From Opitutia bacterium Tous-C4FEB (GTDB taxonomy: Bacteria > Verrucomicrobiota > Verrucomicrobiia > Opitutales > Opitutaceae), in NCBI GenBank assembly GCA_002304445.1, contig NEVA01000004.1, positions 1-64,000 of the forward strand: a stretch of DNA of 64,000 nt, in the 5' to 3' direction. Below the pieces are notes generated by a model. That model saw only the letters and a program-made list of their open reading frames with translations, searched no databases and was not told the DNA's origin. The position numbers were made by a program, and so were the translations under genes. Position 1 is the first letter of the stretch. Every line of letters begins with the position of its first letter. Below, piece after piece: positions 15,839 to 26,400 of the stretch.

Positions 15839-17062
15839 ATGCCCACCATCGCCGTCCTCGGCACCCTCGACAGCAAAGGCCCGGAACACGCCTTCGTCGC
15901 GGCCGCGATCCGTCTCGCCGGCCACGCTCCGCTCCTGATCGACGTGGGGAGCCTCGATGTGCCCTCGATCACGCCCGACATCGCCCGGGCTGAGGTCCTC
16001 GCTGCGCTCCCCGGCGATCACGTCGCGACGCTCGCGCGCCGCGACCGCGGTGAGTGCGTCGCGCTCATGGGCCGCGCCGCCGCCGCGCTCGTCACGTCGC
16101 TCCACGCCGCCGGCCGCATCCACGGTATCATCTCGCTCGGTGGTGGTGGCGGCACCGCCATCGCGACCGCCGCGATGCGCGCGCTGCCCATCGGCTTTCC
16201 CAAGCTCATGGTCTCGACCCTCGCGAGCGGCCAGGTCGCGCCCTACGTCGGCACCACCGACATCACGATGATGCCGGCCATCGTCGACGTCTCCGGCATC
16301 AACCGCGTCTCCCGCGCCATCTTTGAAAACGCCGCCGGTGCCATCTGCGGCATGGTCGCCGCCGCCGAAGCCCGTCGCACCGCGCCTGCCGTTTCGTCCG
16401 AAAAGCCGCTCATCGTCGCCAGCATGTTTGGCAATACGACCGCGTGCGTGACCGAGGCGAAACGCCTCCTCGAAGCCGCCGGCTACGAAGTCCTCGTCTT
16501 CGCCGCCACCGGCAACGGCGGCCGCGCCATGGAAGCCCTCATCGCCAGCGGCCTCGTCGCCGGTGTGCTCGACATCACCACGACCGAGTGGGCCGACGAA
16601 TTGGTCGGCGGTGTCCTTACCGCCGGCCCCGAGCGCCTCGACGCCACCGCCAAGGCCAAGATTCCCGCGATCGTCTCCCCCGGCTGCCTCGACATGGTCA
16701 ACTTCGGCGAACCGGCTTCCGTTCCCGCGAAATTCGCCGGCCGGCTGTTTTATCACCACAACCCGCAGGTGACGCTCATGCGCACGACGCCCGCCGAGTG
16801 CGCCGAGCTCGGCCGCATCATCGCCGAAAAGATCAACCGTTACACCGCCCCGGTCACGGTCCTGCTTCCGCTGCGCGCCATCAGTGTCATCAGCGCTCCC
16901 GGAAAACCGTTCCACTCGCCGGAAGCCGACACCGCGCTCTTCACGTCCCTCCGCCAAAACCTCCGCCCCGACATCCCCGTGATCGAGCAAGCCGTCGAAA
17001 TCAACGACCCCGCCTTCGCCCGCGCCTGCGCGGAGGCTCTGCTCGGCAGCCTCAAGGCCTAG
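15839..17062 (+). CDS. Tm-1-like (UPF0261) ATP-binding domain protein
   Basis: 407 aa from MPTIAVLGTLDSKG. The track start at 15821 lies in the palindromic repeat and adds six residues, so I reject it. Family signatures: VLGTLDSKGPEH at the N-terminus, IISLGGGGGTAIATAAMRALP (about 90-110), YVGTTDITMM, FGNTTACV, EVLVFAATGNGGRAMEAL, CLDMVNFG, and PLRAISVISAPGKPFHSPEAD near the C-terminus. This is the bacterial counterpart of the N-terminal half of tomato Tm-1, which inhibits tobamovirus replication; the bacterial role is unknown. Its usual partner, the TIM-barrel half, is the gene at 9799. Its place in a sugar-oxidation run points to metabolism rather than defence. Confidence 0.88.
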   Translation: MPTIAVLGTLDSKGPEHAFVAAAIRLAGHAPLLIDVGSLDVPSITPDIARAEVLAALPGDHVATLARRDRGECVALMGRAAAALVTSLHAAGRIHGIISLGGGGGTAIATAAMRALPIGFPKLMVSTLASGQVAPYVGTTDITMMPAIVDVSGINRVSRAIFENAAGAICGMVAAAEARRTAPAVSSEKPLIVASMFGNTTACVTEAKRLLEAAGYEVLVFAATGNGGRAMEALIASGLVAGVLDITTTEWADELVGGVLTAGPERLDATAKAKIPAIVSPGCLDMVNFGEPASVPAKFAGRLFYHHNPQVTLMRTTPAECAELGRIIAEKINRYTAPVTVLLPLRAISVISAPGKPFHSPEADTALFTSLRQNLRPDIPVIEQAVEINDPAFARACAEALLGSLKA

Positions 17063-17314
17063 GTCCCGGGGGTTCGCCTTTTTCCTTCGAGAGGGTGAGC
17101 CGAGATAATCGCCTTACACGGGTTAGCCGTCGAAGTAGGCGAATAGGCCTTGGCCGTGGTGGCTGAGCGAATGCGTGATTGTTCGACGGTGATTTGTGTG
17201 GTTTCTGCACTTCGGTCTTCCCGGGCGGCGGGCTCTTTTGCAGAGTTTGGTCGGTTCGGGTCGTGTTGCGCCGAAAGTCTCGGCGCTCATTCCCGTTTTT
17301 AGCCCCCATCACCC

Positions 17315-18043
17315 ATGCTACTCCGTATTCTTGTTCTTGCCCTGCTTGCCGTCTCGGCGCTCCACGCCGCTCCCGCCACCTCGCTCTTCGATGGCCGCAC
17401 GCTCGCCGGTTGGGAGGGCGATCTCAAATGGTGGCGCGTGCAAGACGGCGCCATCACCGGCGGCTCCACGACCGAAAAGGTCCCGAAAAATTCATTCCTC
17501 GCGACGACCCGCTCGTTTCAAAACTTCGATCTCCGCCTCAAGCTCAAGCTCACCGGCGATCCCAAGACCGGGATGATCAACAGCGGCGTGCAGATCCGCA
17601 GTCTGCGCGTTCCGGATCATCACGAAATGTCCGGCTATCAGGTCGACGCCGGCGACAAGTGGTGGGGCAAACTCTACGATGAATCCCGCCGCAACAAAGT
17701 CATCGCCGAGCCCATCGATGCCGCCGCCGCGGACGCCGCCGTGAAACGAGACGACTGGAACGATTACCGCATTCTCGCCGAAGGCCCGCGCATCCGCTCG
17801 TGGATCAACGGCGTGCCGGCTCTCGATTACACCGAGACCGATCCTGCCATCGCCCTCGACGGCAAGGTCGCCCTCCAGGTTCACAGCGGCGGCATGGCTC
17901 TGGTCCAGTTCAAAGACATCGCGATCACAGAACTCCCGCCCACGCCCGGCGCGCCGACTTGGGACAAGGTTGGTCACCCGAAACCGCGCCCGCCCGCGAA
18001 AAAAAAGAACGCCCCGCCCGCAGCCGCGCCATCAGCCAAGTAA
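17315..18043 (+). CDS. DUF1080 (3-keto-disaccharide hydrolase family) exported protein
   Basis: The 242-aa protein has a signal peptide (MLLRILVLALLAVSALHA) and then one DUF1080/PF06439 jelly-roll domain. Motifs are SLFDGRTLAGWEGD, WWRVQDGAITGGS, FDLRLKLKLTGDPKTGMINSG, DDWNDYRILAEGPRIRSWING and KVALQVHSGG. Members cleave 3-keto-glycosides made by dehydrogenases, so it would act in the periplasm after oxidation. The C-terminus is a Pro/Lys/Ala-rich tail (PRPPAKKKNAPPAA), perhaps disordered. The next gene begins 3 bp after its stop, so the two are co-transcribed and probably translationally coupled. The 252-bp gap before it (17063-17314) holds no gene or clear repeat. Confidence 0.9.
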   Translation: MLLRILVLALLAVSALHAAPATSLFDGRTLAGWEGDLKWWRVQDGAITGGSTTEKVPKNSFLATTRSFQNFDLRLKLKLTGDPKTGMINSGVQIRSLRVPDHHEMSGYQVDAGDKWWGKLYDESRRNKVIAEPIDAAAADAAVKRDDWNDYRILAEGPRIRSWINGVPALDYTETDPAIALDGKVALQVHSGGMALVQFKDIAITELPPTPGAPTWDKVGHPKPRPPAKKKNAPPAAAPSAK

Positions 18044-18046
18044 ACC

Positions 18047-21000
18047 GTGCGCGCGCCCCTTCTGCTCCCGGTCGCCTTTTTCTCGGTCGCCTTCCTGCGC
18101 GCCGCCGAACCGGCCCCAGCCCCCGCGCCGCCGCGCAACATTTCCTACAACACGGTCACCACCGGCCCGCGCTCGCCCGAGGAAGAGCGACTTTCGTTCA
18201 CGCTTCCGCCCGGCTTTGAGGTCGAACTCGTCGCCGCCGAGTCGCCCGGTTTCGGCAAGTTTATCACCGTCGATTGGGATGCCCGCATGAGGCTGTGGGC
18301 GATGACCGCCCTCGAGTATCCCGTCGATGGCAACGAGCAGAAGGCCGCGTCCGATGCGCTCTTTGCCGCCGGAGGTCGCGACAAAGTCGTCGTCTTCGAT
18401 GCACCCTACGCCGCGCCTGCGCCCGGCCAAGCCGCCGTGACCACGCCCCCGCGCGTCTTCGCCGATGGGCTCGTGATGCCGCTCGGCTTGCTGCCCTACA
18501 AAGACGGTGCGCTTGTTCAATACGGCGCCGATATCCGCCACTACCGCGACACCGACGCCGATGGCCGCGCCGACCGCCATGACGTGATCCTCACCGGCTT
18601 CGGCACGCAGGACTCGCACCTCTTTCCCCATCAATTTCAACGTCAGCCCGGCGGCCAGATCTTCGCGGCGCAGGGGCTTTTCAACTACTCGAAAGTCCGC
18701 CGCCCCGACGGTCGGCCCTTCGCCGATGGCTCCACTGAGATCCCGTTTAACCAGTGCAAACTCGGCCGCTTCACCTCTGACGGCGCGAGCTTCGAAAGCC
18801 TCACGGCCGGCCCCAACAACATCTGGGGCCTCGTCACCTCACGCGAAGGCGAGACGTTTCTCCAGGAGGCCAACGACATCGGTTATCCCGTGATTCCCTA
18901 CGAGCCCGGCATCTGGGTCGCCACCGGGTCGAAGGATCGCCTTCGCCCTTATCAACCGCTGATGCCGCCGCCCCTCCCGCCGGCGCAGATGGGCGGCACC
19001 GGCCTCAGCGGCCTCGCGCTCGCCGAGGATCGCGACGGACTTTTCCGCCGCTACGGCGCGGCGGCCGCCGATGGCGCCAAGGTCTTCTTTCTGGCCAACC
19101 CGATCACCAACACGATCAACGCCGTCCGCGCCACGCCCACCGCCGACGGCGCGCGTTACCGCTACGAAAAGCTCCCCGACTTTCTGACCACCACCGACAA
19201 ATGGTTCCGTCCCGTCGCGATCCACTTCGGCCCCGATGGCGCGCTCTACATCGTCGATTGGTATAACAAAATCATCTCGCACAACGAAGTCCCGCGCGCG
19301 CACCCCGACCGCGACAAATCCCGGGGCCGCATCTGGCGCGTGCGCCACCGTGACCAGTCGCGCACGCCGCCGCCCGATCTCACGCGGCTCGACGACCGCG
19401 CGCTCCTCGCCGAGTTCGGCGGGCCCAACGCCCTCGTCTCCCGCCTCGCCTGGCTTGAGCTCACCGATCGCAAGGCCACGGCACTCGCGCCCGAGCTCGC
19501 GCAGATCGCGGCCGACCGCGCCGTCGCCAACGACCGCCGCTTCGCCGCGCTCTGGGCGCTCGAAAGTCTGGCGCCCTTGCCCGCGGCCGTGCTGGTTTCA
19601 TTGGCCGGCGATCCGGCGCCCACGATTCGCCGGCAAGCGGCGCGCCTCGCGGCGGCCCAGCCGCGGCCGGAGTCCGAGTTCCTCGCGATCGTCACGCCGC
19701 TCGTCGCCGACCCGAGTCCGACCGTGCGCGCCGCCGTGGGTGACGCGCTCCGCCGGGTGCCACAGGCCAGCCCGCGCGTGATGGCCCTCGCGGCGCAGAT
19801 GGGCGGAGCGTCGCTGGCAACCGGCGGCGACTGGGAACGCTACGACCGTGAATTTGAACGCTACCTCGCCCGTTGGGCGATGGAGCTCAATCCCGCTGCG
19901 ACCACGGCACTGCTCGATTCACCGGCCGGCCGCGCGCTCCCGCTGGAGAACCGGTTGCTCGCCACCCTCGCGCTCGGCGGCCGGCGGGCGGCACTCGGGC
20001 TTGCGGCTATGGCGCCCGACCTTGCGCGATCCTTGAGCGACGAAGAAGTGCGAATCCTCGCGGCCCATTTTGCGGAGCCCTCGGCGCGCGCCGCCCTCAC
20101 GGCTGCGCTCGATCAGGCGGGTTCGCGGGCGGTAGTTTTGCGCGCCTTGCTCGCCCTGCGCACGAGCATCGACGCCGCTCCGTTGACTCCTGCGCTGACG
20201 GCGGCCGCCAAGACACTGCTCATCAGCCCGGTGCCCGCGGAGGCGACGTTGGGTGCCCAGGTGGCCGGAGCCTTTAAGCTCGCGGCGGCGGAGCCCGAGT
20301 TGACGACGGCCCTCTCGATCGAAGTGACGAAAGACCGCCAACCGACGCTGCTCGCGGCTCTGCGGGCGTTGCGCGAATTGAGTCTCGGGTCGATCGGAGA
20401 ATTTGAGCGCTTGGCGCGCTCTGCGGAGGATCCGGCGGTCCGTGATGAAGCGCTCGCGGCCTTTGCGACGTTGCGCTCGCCGGAAGCCGTCGCGCGTCTC
20501 GTGCGGCTCCTGCCCGCGCTTACGGCCGGGCAGCGCGGGAATCTGCTCGACCGCCTGGCTGCCCATGAGGCGGGAGCGTCGGCCATTGTCGGCGGGCTGC
20601 GTGATGGCTCGATGGCGAGCGCCGATCTCGGCGTCAGCGTGGCGGAGAAACTTATGTTGAGGATGCCGGGCGATCCGGCCGTGGCCGCGCTCTGGCGATC
20701 GCATGGCGGCGATGCGCAACGCGCGCTGCGCCTGCCGGGCGGACGGGGCGATTTCGCGGAGACCCAGCTTACGCTCGCCGGGCCGTTCACCGTGGAGTGT
20801 TGGGCCAAGCTCGATCCGGGCATTGACCACCGTGACGGGTTGCTGGGGCTTTCGGGCGTGATCGATTTCAACTTTTTCGACGGCCGTTTTCGCGTGTGGC
20901 TGGGCGAGGCCAACGATGTGGTGCAGGCGAAGAAAAAGGCCGTCCCGGGGGTGTGGACCCACTACGCGGTCACTCGCGACGGCCGGGGATTTTTTCACCT

Positions 21001-21778
21001 CTATCTCAACGGCGAGCTGGAGATGTCGAGCGCCGGCCCGAGTCAGAGTGTTTTCACGGGACTGAACGTCGGGCGGAGCCGGCTGAACCCCAGCAACGGC
21101 ACGACGGCGGGTTGGCTTGCCGAGTATCGCGTGTGGAACGTGGCGCGCTCGGCCTCCGAGGTGCGCGACGCGTTTGACCGCAGTTTCGCCGGCACGGCGG
21201 TGAGCGCCCGGCCGCCGGGATTGGTCGAGCTGTTTACCGGGGCGAATTGGGGCCCGCTGAAAGGCGCGGCGCGCGTCGAGCCGACGGAGGACGCACCCGT
21301 GCTGCTCACACCGGGAGAGGCGGCCAAGCAGGAAGAGAAATTCACGCGGTTTCGCGCGTTGGCCAACGGCGCCGGCAATCGGGACCAAGGTCGGCAGTTG
21401 TTCACGTTGCTCTGCCTCACGTGCCATCAGCAAGGCGGCAAAGGCGGCCTGATCGCGCCGCCGCTCGACGGTATCGGCAACACGGGCGTCGAGGCGTTGC
21501 TGCGCAACATCCTCACGCCGAGCGCGGCGATGGAGAGCGCGTATCGCACCTACCGCGTGGTGTTGAAGGATGGCAGCGTGCGCGACGGCTTCTTGGCCGG
21601 CGACACGCCCGAGGCCGTGGTGCTGCGCACGCCGGGAGCGGAAGACCAACGCATCACTCGCGGCGAGATCAAGCAGACCTCGTATCTCAACCGCTCGCTG
21701 ATGCCCGAGGGTTTGCTCGAAGCGATGCCGCCGCAACAGGTGAGCGATCTGTTCAGCTATTTAAAGACGTTGAAGTAG
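18047..21778 (+). CDS. PVC-type dehydrogenase with laminin-G-like and cytochrome c domains (1243 aa)
   Basis: The start is the GTG at 18047, 3 bp after the DUF1080 gene. Order: signal peptide (to about residue 20); PVC-type dehydrogenase propeller, about 45-430 (LPPGFEVELVAAESPGFGKF, HFGPDGALYIVDWYNKIISH); HEAT-like repeats, about 450-870; a concanavalin/laminin-G fold, about 890-1050 (TLAGPFTVECWAKLDP, GFFHLYLNGELEMSS, EYRVWNVARS); and a c-type haem domain with CLTCH at 1123-1127, ending LMPEGLLEAMPPQQVSDLF. It probably oxidises a sugar bound through the lectin-like domain and passes electrons to its own haem. It lacks the ThuA domains of the paralogue at 11359. It converges on the DUF1501 gene with one base between stops. 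Confidence 0.87.
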   Translation: MRAPLLLPVAFFSVAFLRAAEPAPAPAPPRNISYNTVTTGPRSPEEERLSFTLPPGFEVELVAAESPGFGKFITVDWDARMRLWAMTALEYPVDGNEQKAASDALFAAGGRDKVVVFDAPYAAPAPGQAAVTTPPRVFADGLVMPLGLLPYKDGALVQYGADIRHYRDTDADGRADRHDVILTGFGTQDSHLFPHQFQRQPGGQIFAAQGLFNYSKVRRPDGRPFADGSTEIPFNQCKLGRFTSDGASFESLTAGPNNIWGLVTSREGETFLQEANDIGYPVIPYEPGIWVATGSKDRLRPYQPLMPPPLPPAQMGGTGLSGLALAEDRDGLFRRYGAAAADGAKVFFLANPITNTINAVRATPTADGARYRYEKLPDFLTTTDKWFRPVAIHFGPDGALYIVDWYNKIISHNEVPRAHPDRDKSRGRIWRVRHRDQSRTPPPDLTRLDDRALLAEFGGPNALVSRLAWLELTDRKATALAPELAQIAADRAVANDRRFAALWALESLAPLPAAVLVSLAGDPAPTIRRQAARLAAAQPRPESEFLAIVTPLVADPSPTVRAAVGDALRRVPQASPRVMALAAQMGGASLATGGDWERYDREFERYLARWAMELNPAATTALLDSPAGRALPLENRLLATLALGGRRAALGLAAMAPDLARSLSDEEVRILAAHFAEPSARAALTAALDQAGSRAVVLRALLALRTSIDAAPLTPALTAAAKTLLISPVPAEATLGAQVAGAFKLAAAEPELTTALSIEVTKDRQPTLLAALRALRELSLGSIGEFERLARSAEDPAVRDEALAAFATLRSPEAVARLVRLLPALTAGQRGNLLDRLAAHEAGASAIVGGLRDGSMASADLGVSVAEKLMLRMPGDPAVAALWRSHGGDAQRALRLPGGRGDFAETQLTLAGPFTVECWAKLDPGIDHRDGLLGLSGVIDFNFFDGRFRVWLGEANDVVQAKKKAVPGVWTHYAVTRDGRGFFHLYLNGELEMSSAGPSQSVFTGLNVGRSRLNPSNGTTAGWLAEYRVWNVARSASEVRDAFDRSFAGTAVSARPPGLVELFTGANWGPLKGAARVEPTEDAPVLLTPGEAAKQEEKFTRFRALANGAGNRDQGRQLFTLLCLTCHQQGGKGGLIAPPLDGIGNTGVEALLRNILTPSAAMESAYRTYRVVLKDGSVRDGFLAGDTPEAVVLRTPGAEDQRITRGEIKQTSYLNRSLMPEGLLEAMPPQQVSDLFSYLKTLK

Positions 21779-21779
21779 G

Positions 21780-23276
21780 TCAGGCCAGAATCTCGCGGAC
21801 GACGCGGGCGGGTTCTACGCCGGTGAGGCGTTGGTCGAGGCCTTGGGACTTAAACGTGAACTTCGCGTGGTCCAGGCCGAGGGTGTGCAAGATCGTCGCG
21901 TTCAGATCGAAGAGGCTCACGGGGTCGCGGACGATGTTGTAGGAGAAATCATCCGTCTCGCCGTAGACGACGCCGGGCTTCACGCCGCCGCCGGCGAGCC
22001 ACACGCTGAAGCAGCGCGGGTGGTGGTCGCGTCCGTAGTTGGTCTGCGTGAGCGTGCCTTGCGAATACACGGTGCGGCCGAATTCGCCGGCCCACACGAC
22101 GAGCGTGTCTTTGAGTAGGCCGCGTTGTTTGAGATCGGTCACCAGCGCGTAGCCGGCTTGGTCGACGTCTTGGCATTGGAGGCGGTGGTCGCCGGGGAGA
22201 TTGCCGTGTTGGTCCCAGCCGCGGTGGAGGATTTGGACGACGCGCACGTCGCGCTCGACGAGGCGGCGCGCGAGCAGGCAACTGGCGGCAAACGTGCCGG
22301 GGTTTTTTACGTCGGCGCCGTAGAGGTCGAGCGTGGCGGGACTCTCGTCGGCGAAATTCGTAAGGTCGGGCACGCTGGTCTGCATGCGGAAGGCCATCTC
22401 GTATTGGGCGATGCGGTTGAGCGTCTCGGGGTCACCATGGCGGGCGTGGGCGTGGGCGTTGAAGCGGGCAAGGGAGTCGAGCATCGCGCGGCGGGCGGAG
22501 GCGTCGACGCCGGCGGGGTTGTCGAGGAAGAGCACGGGGTCGCCTTGCGAGCGGAGGGCGACGCCGTTGTGGCCGCCGGGAAGAAAGCCTGCGCTCCACA
22601 TCCGCGTGAAGAGGGCCTGCGCGGAGGTTTTGGAGGACCACTTTGGCGTCAGGACGACGAAGGCGGGGAGATCGTTGTTCTCGCTACCGAGGCCGTAGGA
22701 GAGCCAGGAGCCGAGGCTGGCTTTGCCGGGGAGCTCGCTGCCGGTCATGAGGAACGTGCAGGCGGGGTCGTGGTTGATGGCGTTGGTGTGGACGGTGCGG
22801 ACGATGGCGAGGTCATCGACGAGCTTGGCGGTCCACGGGAGGAGTTCGCTGACCCAGGCGCCGTTTTGGCCGTGCTGGGCGAATTTGAAAATCGACGGCG
22901 CGACGGGGAATTTCGCCTGGCCGCTGGTCATCGTGGTGATGCGTTGGCCGGCGCGGATGGAGTCGGGGAGCTCGACGTTGAACTGGGAGGCGAGCCCCGG
23001 TTTGTAGTCGAAGGTGTCGAGCTGCGAAGGCCCGCCGTTCATGTGGAGGTAGATGATGCGCTTGGCGGTGGGTGCGAAATGCGGTAGGCCGGCGAGTGGC
23101 GGGTGGATGCGGGGTTGGGCGGAGTGAAGAGTTGAGGGCTGAGAGGTGAGAGCCGGGACGGAGGCGCGGAGGCGCGGGGCGAGCAGGTTCAGCGCGACGC
23201 CGCCCATCGCGAGACCGGAGCCGGAGAAGAATTGGCGGCGGGTGAGCTGGTTCAGATAGGCATGGATCGGGTTCAT
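21780..23276 (-). CDS. DUF1501 protein (sulfatase-like fold), Tat-exported
   Basis: The 498-aa protein has a twin-arginine signal ([16 protein letters not shown]). The body is typical of DUF1501: [94 protein letters not shown]. The fold is related to alkaline phosphatase/sulfatase; the function is not established. In PVC bacteria it is nearly always the partner of a DUF1549/DUF1553 cytochrome, here the gene directly upstream on the same strand (168-bp gap). A heptanucleotide repeat encodes the linker after the signal region ([11 protein letters not shown]). Confidence 0.88.
   Translation of the reverse strand: MNPIHAYLNQLTRRQFFSGSGLAMGGVALNLLAPRLRASVPALTSQPSTLHSAQPRIHPPLAGLPHFAPTAKRIIYLHMNGGPSQLDTFDYKPGLASQFNVELPDSIRAGQRITTMTSGQAKFPVAPSIFKFAQHGQNGAWVSELLPWTAKLVDDLAIVRTVHTNAINHDPACTFLMTGSELPGKASLGSWLSYGLGSENNDLPAFVVLTPKWSSKTSAQALFTRMWSAGFLPGGHNGVALRSQGDPVLFLDNPAGVDASARRAMLDSLARFNAHAHARHGDPETLNRIAQYEMAFRMQTSVPDLTNFADESPATLDLYGADVKNPGTFAASCLLARRLVERDVRVVQILHRGWDQHGNLPGDHRLQCQDVDQAGYALVTDLKQRGLLKDTLVVWAGEFGRTVYSQGTLTQTNYGRDHHPRCFSVWLAGGGVKPGVVYGETDDFSYNIVRDPVSLFDLNATILHTLGLDHAKFTFKSQGLDQRLTGVEPARVVREILA
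23124..23151. repeat. In-frame heptanucleotide repeat in the DUF1501 gene
   Basis: Four 7-bp units on the plus strand: GTGAAGA GTTGAGG GCTGAGA GGTGAGA. Read on the coding (minus) strand they give the linker [10 protein letters not shown] between the Tat signal and the DUF1501 domain. The units match the GTTGAGN unit of the copies at 24414 and 26264. Confidence 0.75.
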
Positions 23277-23375
23277 CGGCGGGGGCGGGAGGGGTGGGAA
23301 GATGGGGAGAGGGGGAGAAGGGGAAATCTGGTGATGCGATTTCGGGGGTGACCGGGCGCTACGTGGCGGGGATCG

Positions 23376-23437
23376 GCTGGATTGCTTCTCGCAATGACAG
23401 GCTTGGGCGTGGAGGGCGGGTCGGAGACCCTGCCCTA
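23376..23437. repeat. Two repeat families side by side in one gap
   Basis: A degenerate half of the palindromic element (CTGGATTGCTTCTCGCAATGAC, about 23377-23398) is followed by a GGGCGGGTC element (AGGGCGGGTCGGAGACCCTG then CCCTA, 23413-23437). They fill the end of the 168-bp gap between the DUF1501 gene and the PSD1 gene. The second forms a hairpin just after the PSD1 stop codon but lacks a T-run on that strand. Confidence 0.65.
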
Positions 23438-23444
23438 CTTTTGG

Positions 23445-26400
23445 TCAGTTGCGGGTGATGGTTTCGTCGAGGTTGAAGAGGAGGTTGGCGACCATCGTCC
23501 AGGCGGCGATTTCCGGGGCGCGGGCCGTGGCCTTTGGCTTTGAGGCGCCGTTGGTGAGGACTTTTTCGGCGGCGTCGGGATTTTTTTCGTAGTGGTCGCG
23601 ATGGGTCGCGAGAGCGGACGTGAGGAGATCGCGCTCGGTGGGGTCGGGCTCACGGGCGGTAACGGCACGGAAGGCGGCGGCGAGACGGGGAGCATCGGCG
23701 GAGTCGGCGGCGAGGAGATTCTCGGCGAAGGCGCGGGCGGCCTCGAATTGTTGCACGTCGTTCATGAGCGTGAGGGCTTGAAGCGGGGTGTTGGAGCGGC
23801 CGCGGCCGGTGCAGAACGTTTCGCGCGAAGGCGCGTCGAAGGTGGTGATCGCGGGCGCGGGCGCGGTGCGTTTCCAGAAGGTGTAGAGACTGCGGCGGTA
23901 GAGGGCGGGGCCGTCGTCGCGCACGTAGGTCTTGGTGTTGCTGCCGCCGAAGGCGACGGGTTCCCAGATGTTGATGGGTTGGTAAGGGCGGACCGGGGCG
24001 CCGCCGATCGTGGGCACGAGCAGGCCGGAGAAGGCGAGGGCTTGGTCACGGAGAACCTCGCCGTCGAGGCGGAGACGCGGGGCGCGGGCGAGGAGACGAT
24101 CGGAGGGATCTAGCTCAAGGAGGGCGGCGGTGACATCGGAGCTCTGGCGATAGGTGCGCGAGGTGACGATGAGGCGGACGAGGTGTTTCACGTCCCAACC
24201 GGAGCGGATGAATTCGGCGGCGAGCCAGTCGAGGAGTTCGGGGTGGGTGGGGGCGTCGCCCTGCACGCCAAAGTCGCTCGGCGTGCGGACGAGGCCGGCG
24301 CCGAAGAGCTGTTGCCAGAAACGGTTCACGGTGACGCGGGCGGTGAGCGGATTCTTCGGATCGACGATCCAGTGGGCGAGATCGAGGCGGGTGGGTCGCG
24401 GGGAAGCGGAGGAGTTGAGCGTTGAGGGTTGAGAGTTGAGAGCAGGGGATGCGAGGCGGAGGGGCGGGAGGAAGGCGGGGGTAGCGGGTTCGACGAGGTC
24501 GCCGGGTTTGTCGTATTGGCCGCGGATAAGGATGTGCGCGGGCAGCGGCTCGGAGCGTTCGCCGGAGACGAGCGTCATGGGGTAGTTGAGCTCGTAGTAG
24601 ATTTGTTCGGCGAGCAGGCGGCGGGCGGCGTGGGCGGTGGGTTCGAGGGCGGCGCGATAGGGGGCGTAGATGTATTCGCGGTGGTAGCGTTCGAGGCGTT
24701 TTTTCTCGGCGGCGTTTTGCTGCGTGCTGGAGAGGCCGATGAGATATTTTGTGTCGTGGCGGAGCGGCACGCCTTCGACAAAGCGGGCGTTGGCCTGGAG
24801 GGCGGTGTTCCAGGCGGCGCGGGAAAGCAGCGGGTCGAGGGTCGCATCGGGGCTGGTCAAGACGGCCCCGGCGCGGTCCCACCACGCGGCGCCATCGCTC
24901 TGGGTGATGCGGAGACCGGTGTAGGATTTGCCGGATTCAAGGCCGGCGTCGCAGGCGTCGATCTCGAGGCGCGCGTAGCTGACAGTGGGCGGGAGAGGGC
25001 CGATGTGACGGGTGCCGCTGGGTTGGGGACCGAAGGCGGTCGGGTCGCCCCAGACGAAGCGGGCGGTGCGCTCGTTGGTGATAAACTCGAGGCTGACGGC
25101 GCGGGGCGGTCGGGCGGGATCGGCGAGGAAATGGACGAAGGCTTTGGCTTCGGAGCGGACGAGGAGGTCGATGTCGCCCGCGGTAAATGCAATCGGACGG
25201 GAGGCGTCGCCTTCGAGGCGGAGCGCGCGTTGACCGCCGGCAAGAGGCACGTCGGGCCCGGAGCGCCACTCGCCGCGGAGCGCGGGGGTGCCGGGGCGAA
25301 AATCGGTCGCGAGGGCGAGGTCGGAGTCCTCGGCCCAAACGACTTCGTAGGTGATCGGCGTTTTTTCCAGAGTCGGGGGCGGGGATTCGGTGAGGAGCTC
25401 GGTGGTGCGGGCGGCGAGCGCGGCTTCGAGAGGACGGATCGCGGCCCCAAGTTCGTCGATGCGGGCTTGCTTGGCGGGAGTATCAGTGACGACGACGACG
25501 GGAGCGGAGACGCGGACGTTTCCGTCCCAAGGGCGGTCCGCGAGGCTCTTCCAGAAGGCGCCGAGGGCGTAGTAGTCGTGCTGGCTGATCGGGTCGAATT
25601 TGTGGTCGTGGCAGGCGGCGCACCCGGCGGTGAGCCCGAGGAAAACGGCGGCGGTGGTATCGGTGCGGTCGCCGGTGTTGCGGGCTTCGGCCTCGGCTTC
25701 GATGGCGCCGCCCTCGGAGGTGGTGAGGTGGAGACGATTGTAGCCGGAGGCGATCAGCGCGTCGAGGCGGGCGGCGCGAAGCTCGCTGCCCGGCGCGGGC
25801 GGGGCGGAGTTCGGCGAAGGGGGAGCGGAGCTGGGCGGGGGCAGGCGAAGTTGGGCATCGGGGACGAGATCGCCGGCGAGTTGTTCGACGGTGAAACGGT
25901 CGAACGGCACGTTGGCGTTGAAGGCGCGGACGACCCAGTCGCGGTAGGGCCAGATGTGGCGGATGTTGTCGAGGTGGAGGCCGTGGGTGTCGGAGTAGCG
26001 CACGGCATCGAGCCAGAAGCGCGAGAACTGTTCACCGTAGCGCGGCGAGGCGAGGAGACGGGTGACGAGGGTCTCGATCGCGGCGTGTGGATTACGATTG
26101 GAGTCGGAGAGGAAGGCGTCGATCTCGGCGGGCGTGGGAGGGAGGCCGGTCAGGTCGAGGGTGAGACGGCGGATGAGGACGGTGGGCGCCGCCTCGGGGG
26201 CGAAGGAAAGGTTTTGGCGGGCGAGTTTTTGCAGAATGAACGCGTCGAGGGGATTGGGAGAGGGCTGAGAGTTGAGCGTTGAAACTTGAGTGACGGGAAT
26301 CGCGGGGCGGGAGATGGGTTCGAAGGCCCAGTGGTTTTGGTAAACGGCACCTTGCTCGATCCAGCGGCGGATGAGGTCGCGCTGGGCGGGCTTGAGCGGG

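Noticed and set aside
14146-15981. 611-aa minus-strand ORF
   Set aside because: Antisense to the ThuA fusion gene and runs through the palindromic repeat; no motifs.
9799-17062. Antiviral defence island based on Tm-1 similarity
   Set aside because: All neighbours are sugar enzymes and no nuclease, helicase or sensor gene of a defence system is present in the operon. Metabolism is the simpler reading.
19919-21736. 605-aa minus-strand ORF
   Set aside because: Antisense to the second PVC-type dehydrogenase, Arg-rich, no motifs.
24429-26282. 617-aa plus-strand ORF
   Set aside because: Antisense to the PSD1 gene, very Gly/Glu-rich, and without recognisable motifs; the minus strand has clear haem and DUF1553 motifs.
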